A stretch of 50,547 nucleotides of DNA from Acidimicrobiales bacterium (GTDB taxonomy: Bacteria > Actinomycetota > Acidimicrobiia > Acidimicrobiales > SHLQ01), in the NCBI GenBank assembly GCA_004282895.1, contig SHLQ01000004.1:1-50547 (forward strand), in the 5' to 3' direction. Under the pieces are notes generated by a model. That model was not told the origin of the DNA, did not search any database, and saw only the letters and a program-made list of their open reading frames with translations. Both the position numbers and the translations under genes were made by a program. Positions 45,593 to 50,547 of the stretch are shown here, one piece after another (within the stretch, counting starts at the first letter, position 1; each line of letters begins with the position of its first letter).

Positions 45593-46633
45593 ATGACGAC
45601 CATGATGACTCCCCCTCCTCCCAGTTCTCCGCCGTCGACAACACCTCCGTCGCTCGAGCCACCCAAGCTGCCGAGACCGATCCGGCGGAAGCGCCGCCTG
45701 ATGCAACTCGGTGCGCTCGCTCTGGTGATCGGGTCACTGATCCTCGATGTCGGCGGCATCTTCCTGATCCCACTCGTGTTCGTTCTCGTCGTGCCTTTCG
45801 AGCGGATGTTCCCTCGTCATGACCAGCCGATTCGACGAGCGCACCTCGGTCTGGACATGACCTATGCGATCGCCGGACCGCTCCTCACCCTGCTCGGCGG
45901 CATCGCGATCGCGGCGGTGGCGATCCTGACGTTTGCCTGGTTGCCGGGCCTGGCGTTTCGTCCACTTGTTGCCGCGATGCCCCCACTCGTGCAGATCATC
46001 GTTGGGTTCCTGCTCTTCGACTTCCTCATCTATTGGGCTCACCGCTTCAGCCACGAGGTGCCGTTCCTCTGGCGTTTCCATTCGGTGCACCACTCGGTCG
46101 AAACGATGGATTGGATCAGCGGGTTCCGCAATCACCCGATCGATGGAGCGATTCTTGCCCCGCCGATCGCCTTCCTGCTCGCGGCAGGTTTCAGTCCCGA
46201 AGCGACCGGCGTGTTCGCCGTGCTGCAGGTCATCACCGGGCTGTTCCTGCACGCAAATGTGCGTTGGCGTCTACGACCGCTCCAGCGCATCATCATCACG
46301 CCCGAGTTCCACCACTGGCATCACACGAACGAGGAACAAGCGATCAACACGAACTACTCCGTGTTCCTGCCGGCGTGGGACATCATCTTCGGTACCTGGT
46401 TCATGCCGAAGGACCGTCGGCCGCAGGTGTACGGCATCGACGAGCCGATTCCGACGGGACTCCTACCCCAGCTGTTCTTCCCGTTCCGGGGACTTCGCAG
46501 CCCGCTGTGGATGATGCGTCATCCGATCAAGGGATTCCGGTACACCCTGGGGCTCATGCGCAGGGGCACCAAACAACTGTGGCGATCGGCGCGCCGCCCG
46601 GCCCGAAAGGCCGTGTCGGCCGTTGACGCCTAG
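45593..46633 (+). CDS. Sterol desaturase/fatty acid hydroxylase family membrane protein
   Basis: 346 residues. A Pro-rich N-terminus, about four membrane helices, and the three histidine clusters of di-iron hydroxylases: HRFSH, HSVHH and HHWHH. These membrane enzymes use O2 to hydroxylate or desaturate lipids (sterols, fatty acids or carotenoids). No neighbouring lipid gene points to the substrate. The TAG stop overlaps that of glpX on the opposite strand in a shared CTAG. Confidence 0.88.
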   Translation: MTTMMTPPPPSSPPSTTPPSLEPPKLPRPIRRKRRLMQLGALALVIGSLILDVGGIFLIPLVFVLVVPFERMFPRHDQPIRRAHLGLDMTYAIAGPLLTLLGGIAIAAVAILTFAWLPGLAFRPLVAAMPPLVQIIVGFLLFDFLIYWAHRFSHEVPFLWRFHSVHHSVETMDWISGFRNHPIDGAILAPPIAFLLAAGFSPEATGVFAVLQVITGLFLHANVRWRLRPLQRIIITPEFHHWHHTNEEQAINTNYSVFLPAWDIIFGTWFMPKDRRPQVYGIDEPIPTGLLPQLFFPFRGLRSPLWMMRHPIKGFRYTLGLMRRGTKQLWRSARRPARKAVSAVDA

Positions 46634-47604
46634 ATGCCGCGGGTCTTGCGGTTCTGGTGGGTGGCCTCGATGAGACGCACCGTTCCGCTCCTCGAGCGCA
46701 TCACCAGCGACTGGGTGCGGGCGATGCCGCTGTCGAAGCGGACGCCCTTCAGCAGATCGCCATCGGTGATACCCGTCGCGGCGAAGAAACAGTTGTCGCC
46801 GCTCACCATGTCAGGAATGTGCAGGACCTTCTTCAGGTCGAGCCCTTGGTCGGACGCAGCCTTGCGCTCTGCGTCGTTGCGGGGCCACAACAGACCCTGC
46901 TGCTCGCCGCCCATACACCGGAGGGCCGCGGCGGAAATGACACCTTCGGGGGTGCCGCCGATGCCGAACAAGACATCTGCGCCCGATTGAGGCCATGCAG
47001 TGGAGATCGCCCCGGCGACGTCTCCATCGGGGATAAGACGAATGCGGGCACCGGTGGACCGCACTTCCTTGATGATCTCGTTGTGGCGATCGCGATCGAG
47101 GATCACTGCGGTCAGGCTCTCCACACTTTGATTCTTCGCCTCGGCGATCGAGTGCAGATTCTCGGTCGGGGACCGCTGGATGTCGATTGCGCCCGCCGCA
47201 TCGGGGCCAACGGCGATCTTCTGCATGTACACCAGTGGTCCGGGGTCGAACATGGTTCCGCCATCGGATGCGGCGATCACGGCAAGTGCGTTGGCGCGCC
47301 CGAGTGCGGTGAGTGTCGTGCCGTCGATGGGGTCGACGGCGATGTCGACCTTCGGCGGCTGACCGTTGCCGATGTTCTCGCCATTGAAGAGCATCGGCGC
47401 TTCGTCCTTCTCGCCTTCCCCAATGATGACGGTGCCATCCATTGATACGACGGAAAGTTGGGCCCGCATGGCGTCCACGGCGGCAGCATCTGCGGCCTCC
47501 TTGTCACCACGGCCCATGAAGCGGGAAGCGGCGATAGCGGCGCCTTCGGTCACTCGGACGAGTTCGAGCGCGAGGTTGCGATCTGGTGTTCGGCGTTCAG
47601 ACAT
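46630..47604 (-). CDS. glpX: Fructose-1,6-bisphosphatase class II
   Basis: 324 residues from ATG 47604, with GGAGA correctly spaced on the minus strand; the track start adds 30 residues of intergenic sequence. [17 protein letters not shown] and [19 protein letters not shown] carry the metal- and phosphate-binding residues. It hydrolyses fructose-1,6-bisphosphate in gluconeogenesis, supplying fructose-6-phosphate, also the substrate of ManA. GlpX is the usual actinobacterial FBPase. Confidence 0.95.
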   Translation of the reverse strand: MSERRTPDRNLALELVRVTEGAAIAASRFMGRGDKEAADAAAVDAMRAQLSVVSMDGTVIIGEGEKDEAPMLFNGENIGNGQPPKVDIAVDPIDGTTLTALGRANALAVIAASDGGTMFDPGPLVYMQKIAVGPDAAGAIDIQRSPTENLHSIAEAKNQSVESLTAVILDRDRHNEIIKEVRSTGARIRLIPDGDVAGAISTAWPQSGADVLFGIGGTPEGVISAAALRCMGGEQQGLLWPRNDAERKAASDQGLDLKKVLHIPDMVSGDNCFFAATGITDGDLLKGVRFDSGIARTQSLVMRSRSGTVRLIEATHQNRKTRGI

Positions 47605-47686
47605 CGTTGTCTCCAAAAAACTTCTGTGTGGGTTCCTGTCGGCACAAAGCTCAGTTACCTGACAGCAAATGTAGAGAGTACCGTTC

Positions 47687-48508
47687 GTGGGCATGTCGAC
47701 TATGTATTGCTTCCAATGTGCGCGCGAGTACCTCGAGGATGTGGCGGAGTGCGTGGAGTGCGGTGTTGGTCTGGTCGACGAGCCGCCGACTCCGCCAGAA
47801 GAGGTGGGGGAGCAGGACGAGGAGCAGGTCGCCTATGAGCTTTACGAGTGGTCGTTCGAAGCGAGGCGCATGCTGGACCAGCTCCTGACGGGTGATTCGA
47901 TCTCCCATGGCTGGCAGGGAGCGATCCTGATCGTGAGGGAGCGGGACGAAGATCGCGTCGACGCTCTGATCGAGCAGGCTGAGGTGACCGAAGATCCTCG
48001 TCTGGATCCTGATGTCGAGAAGATCGGCTACTCGATGGACGAATGGACTGCGGAAGCACAGTCGATGCTGGTGGAGACCCTTGGCCTGAACGGCGTTGCT
48101 CACGAGTTCGACGCGGAAGGTGAGCTCATCATCGCGGAGACCGACGAGGAGGTCGTGGACGAGATCATCGAAGGCGTCACGCAAAAGCTCGCACTCGATG
48201 ACGCGCTGGGTGATGCGAGCATCGTCATGGAAGGGCTCGAGCTCAGCGATTTCCTGGGCGACGTTCGAATTCTTGCCAACAAGCTGGTCAAAAACCCCGG
48301 TGATGCGAAAGCGACCCTCGCCATCGTGAAGAAGAGTGCGACGCTCGCCGATATTCGCACGCCGTTCGGATTCGACAGTCGCCGTTGGGGTCAGATTCGC
48401 CTCGGTGGTACCGAGATGAACGAAGTCCTTTCCACCGAGGAACGTACCGAAGAGGATGTGACCGAAGCCGCACAAGCGCTCTCGGCTCTGCTCGCCGACA
48501 TCGTCTGA
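47687..48508 (+). CDS. Zinc-ribbon protein with two tandem copies of a small domain
   Basis: 273 residues. The N-terminus [20 protein letters not shown] forms a CxxC...CxxC zinc ribbon. Two stretches of about 75 residues follow and align by eye: [15 protein letters not shown] with later [18 protein letters not shown], and [15 protein letters not shown] with later [17 protein letters not shown]. The rest is a helical region with no recognised family. GTG 47687 has GAGAG eight bases upstream; ATG 47693 is an alternative. Divergent from glpX. Function unknown; the repeats resemble small regulatory (DUF2007-like) domains. Confidence 0.75.
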   Translation: MGMSTMYCFQCAREYLEDVAECVECGVGLVDEPPTPPEEVGEQDEEQVAYELYEWSFEARRMLDQLLTGDSISHGWQGAILIVRERDEDRVDALIEQAEVTEDPRLDPDVEKIGYSMDEWTAEAQSMLVETLGLNGVAHEFDAEGELIIAETDEEVVDEIIEGVTQKLALDDALGDASIVMEGLELSDFLGDVRILANKLVKNPGDAKATLAIVKKSATLADIRTPFGFDSRRWGQIRLGGTEMNEVLSTEERTEEDVTEAAQALSALLADIV

Positions 48509-48529
48509 GGGTCAGTACTCTCGTCACCA

Positions 48530-49240
48530 ATGCTTCTGGCGTCCCTCGATGTATGGCACTCGCGTCCGATCGCTCCCACGCGACGGCTGGCCGTGGGTGA
48601 TGGCTTCCTGCCGATCGACCCTGCGCCTGGACCCGGTGGGTTATTGCTCGGTGCGATCGTTGCCCGATCATCCCGCTCGTTCGACGCCGACATACGCAGC
48701 GACATGAAGATCCTGATGAGCCAGGTCGAGCGCGGTCTGACCATCGGTCAACCTCGACTGCGGTATCGATTGCAGAAGGACCGCATTGGCCTCACCCGAA
48801 GCCGACATCGATTGCTCCAAGGTCCCGACGGTCTGCGGTTCGAGCTCGAGACCCGCAAGATCGCTCCCGCCCAATCGGTACTCGCGGCCGTCTACGCCGT
48901 GACCGAGCTCCCGGCGGACAAGAAACACGACGTCATGGCGGTCCTCCACAAGGGGCTGAAGTGGCAGGGTGAGGACGGGCCAGGGTTGATCGACCACCTC
49001 GTGGGCAAGGACGTGGCGATGCGGCTGCGATCCGGTGCCTTCGCGGTTGCCTCCGACCCGATGCAGTGGGCGCTCGGTGTGCTCGAACTGGATCTCTTCG
49101 ACGAACCAAACCCTCGTCAGGTGCAACGGCAATACCGCAGTCTCATCCGTACGGCCCACCCCGATCACGGCGGCGGCGCCCACCACGCGGCGGACAGAAT
49201 TGAAGAGCTGGGCAAGGCCCGCGACATACTGCTCAAGTGA
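48530..49240 (+). CDS. J-domain protein with uncharacterised N-terminal region
   Basis: 236 residues. The last about 50 residues (NPRQVQRQYRSLIRTAHPDHGGG through IEELGKARDILL) form a J domain with the HPD tripeptide that stimulates DnaK ATPase. Residues 1-180 are soluble and of unknown family, containing HDVMAVLHKGLKWQGEDG. A C-terminal J domain is less common than the N-terminal arrangement of DnaJ. The stop overlaps the next gene start as GTGA. It is likely a specialised co-chaperone. Confidence 0.82.
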   Translation: MLLASLDVWHSRPIAPTRRLAVGDGFLPIDPAPGPGGLLLGAIVARSSRSFDADIRSDMKILMSQVERGLTIGQPRLRYRLQKDRIGLTRSRHRLLQGPDGLRFELETRKIAPAQSVLAAVYAVTELPADKKHDVMAVLHKGLKWQGEDGPGLIDHLVGKDVAMRLRSGAFAVASDPMQWALGVLELDLFDEPNPRQVQRQYRSLIRTAHPDHGGGAHHAADRIEELGKARDILLK

Positions 49241-49791
49241 CCACCGCAGCATTCACGAAACGGAACCGGCCCGCCGGGTTGATCATCACCCCCGGGGCCA
49301 GCGCCGACCGGACGCACGCGACCCTCGTGGCCATCGAGGACGGAATTCCCGACCTGGCCGTGCGCCGACTCACGTTGGCGACCACTCGCGTACCAACCGC
49401 GGTCCGCAAGATCGTCGAGGCGGGCGAAGAACTGGCCGAGGAACTCGGGGTGTCACCCAAGAAGATCGCCTATGGCGGACGGAGTTTCGGTGGTCGCTCG
49501 TGCTCGGTTGCCGTCGCCGAGGGCCTTCCGGCCGCAGGTCTCGTTCTCCTGTCGTATCCACTTCATCCGCCCGGCAAGCCGGAGAACCTGCGAACCGAAC
49601 ACTTCCCGGACATCACGGTGCCGACATTGTTCGCTTCAGGCGAGCGAGACCCATTCGGCTCCCCGGACGAATTCGCGGAGCACCTCGGCGCGATTCCCGG
49701 TCCGACCACGGTCGAATGGATTCCAGGGAACCACTCGCCCAAAGACAACGACCGCATCGTGGAGATCGTGCGCAGCTACCTCGGGTACTAG
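49237..49791 (+). CDS. Alpha/beta hydrolase (Tex30/KANL3-like)
   Basis: 184 residues, GTG start overlapping the J-domain gene. GLIITPGASADRTH begins the fold, YGGRSFGGR provides the nucleophilic serine elbow, GERDPFGSP the acid residue, and GNHSPK the catalytic histidine. It is a compact hydrolase without a lid domain. The substrate is unknown. Its TAG stop lies in a CTAG shared with the opposing L,D-transpeptidase gene. Confidence 0.82.
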   Translation: MTTAAFTKRNRPAGLIITPGASADRTHATLVAIEDGIPDLAVRRLTLATTRVPTAVRKIVEAGEELAEELGVSPKKIAYGGRSFGGRSCSVAVAEGLPAAGLVLLSYPLHPPGKPENLRTEHFPDITVPTLFASGERDPFGSPDEFAEHLGAIPGPTTVEWIPGNHSPKDNDRIVEIVRSYLGY

Positions 49792-50547
49792 GTCACGTCC
49801 ACCGGCACGCCGAGCGGAAGGAAACGAACGAGCCGGGCCACATCGTCATTGTGCAGCCGGATACAACCCGAGCTGACGTTGGTGCCGAGCGCCTCCGGCG
49901 CGTTCGTTCCGTGAATCCCCAGCTGCCCCGGACCACCATTGAAGGTCTCGAACGTGTCGCTGAAGCCGGAGAGGCCGTAGGCGAAACTGCCGTAGATGGT
50001 GTCCGGTTCCGGGGGTGCGAGCAGCTCGGTGAGGTAGTACCGCCCGCCGGGGGTGGGGGAGTTCTCCGCGGCGACTCCGGCGACCGCGTCGAACACGGTT
50101 TCATCGCGGTCGAAGACGCGGAGCCGGAAGTCGTCGAGGTCGACGGCGATGCGGTAATGGTGCGCGGTGAGTGTGGCGTCCTCGGTGTGAATCCAGCCGG
50201 TGCTGCCGTTGGGGCGAAGGGGTAGGAGTACCTCCAACCAGTCGTTCGCCGATTCCGTCATGAGGAAGACGAGTGGGCCGCCGGTCGGGGTCGGATTCGC
50301 GATTTCGTGGATGATCTCGCCGTCCGGTTCGTCGAATACGCGCACGACTTCGGTGTTGGCAGTGGCGACGATGGACCGATACGCAAGGTCTCGTGACGCT
50401 TCGGCTTGTTCCTGACTGATCGGATCCGCCGCTGCGGGTTCGACGAGATTTCGCAGCAACGGCGCGTTTGTGGTCGTCGATTCGCCAACGAGTGCCGGTC
50501 GGCCGTTGTCCGGAGTACAGTCCACGATTCCGAGCGCGCCGAGGCCC
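49788..50547 (-). CDS. L,D-transpeptidase (YkuD) with SH3-like domain, 5' end cut by window
   Basis: The visible 245+ residues contain an SH3b-like domain (WLEVLLPLRPNGSTGWIH) and a YkuD catalytic domain with LGIHGTN and SSGCIRLHN, where Cys is the nucleophile of 3-3 peptidoglycan cross-linking. The track starts at a GTG, but the frame stays open to the window edge and the preceding codons read GLGALGIVDC, like the end of a signal peptide. The true start is therefore probably outside the window. It is envelope-located. Confidence 0.88.
   Translation of the reverse strand, partial: GLGALGIVDCTPDNGRPALVGESTTTNAPLLRNLVEPAAADPISQEQAEASRDLAYRSIVATANTEVVRVFDEPDGEIIHEIANPTPTGGPLVFLMTESANDWLEVLLPLRPNGSTGWIHTEDATLTAHHYRIAVDLDDFRLRVFDRDETVFDAVAGVAAENSPTPGGRYYLTELLAPPEPDTIYGSFAYGLSGFSDTFETFNGGPGQLGIHGTNAPEALGTNVSSGCIRLHNDDVARLVRFLPLGVPVDVT

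Overview
The window is high-GC, densely packed bacterial chromosome that reads as Actinobacteria. The evidence is a biotin carboxylase-BCCP fusion, coenzyme F420 genes (cofD/fbiA, cofE/fbiB), a DUF3499 gene, a DUF5719 gene beside a giant GT2 membrane protein, an MscR-like (mycothiol-type) dehydrogenase paired with a metallo-beta-lactamase protein, and a class F-like sortase. The order accA3 - birA - LCP - fbiA/fbiB - DUF3499 - manB - manA - sahH - comF - hpf - secA is, from memory, a loosened version of the Mycobacterium tuberculosis Rv3240c-Rv3285 neighbourhood. Thr-rich extracytoplasmic linkers and the lack of mycolate or whiB genes here suggest a non-mycolate lineage, perhaps Acidimicrobiia (inference, moderate confidence).

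Layout. 1-400: no gene; inverted and tandem repeats downstream of accA. 0.4-3 kb: accA (minus) divergent from birA. 3-10.3 kb (plus): LCP ligase, UDP-glucose dehydrogenase, UDP-xylose-synthase-like enzyme, three GT4 glycosyltransferases. 10.3-11.1 kb: a membrane-anchored His-rich protein. 11.1-14.2 kb (minus operon): SDR sugar epimerase/reductase, cofD, cofE, HxGH nucleotidyltransferase. 14.3-18.8 kb (plus): giant GT2 membrane protein plus DUF5719. 18.8-21.2 kb (minus): ftsH and a thioredoxin-like protein. 21.4-22.7 kb: DUF3499, CPBP protease, a 60-aa CxxC protein. 22.8-29.8 kb (plus): GT-C-like membrane protein, GtrA-GT2 fusion, manB, Trm112-like gene, manA. 29.9-38.1 kb (plus): ahcY, comF, hpf, secA, prfB, ftsE, ftsX. 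38.1-40.6 kb: YdeI-CDGSH fusion, MscR-like dehydrogenase, MBL hydrolase. 40.6-43.0 kb: ECF sigma/anti-sigma pair divergent from a lipoprotein. 43.1-44.7 kb: DUF4397 surface protein plus sortase. 44.7-50.5 kb: PPK2, fatty-acid hydroxylase family protein, glpX, a duplicated-domain zinc-ribbon protein, a J-domain protein, an alpha/beta hydrolase, and an L,D-transpeptidase cut by the window edge.

How the genes fit together. The dominant theme is cell-envelope glycan construction: nucleotide-sugar supply (UGD, UXS-like, ManA/ManB), cytosolic GT4 enzymes, a polyprenyl-phosphate sugar synthase feeding a GT-C transferase, and an LCP ligase and L,D-transpeptidase at the wall. A secretion and division core (secA, hpf, prfB, ftsEX, ftsH) lies among them. 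The most promising candidate for an undescribed system is the sigma/anti-sigma/lipoprotein locus at 40.6-43.0 kb. Its divergent promoters carry matching TGTCAC and ATAC elements and an extra perfect inverted repeat, and the anti-sigma ectodomain and the lipoprotein look distantly alike. No tRNA, rRNA, CRISPR array or insertion sequence was recognised by eye.
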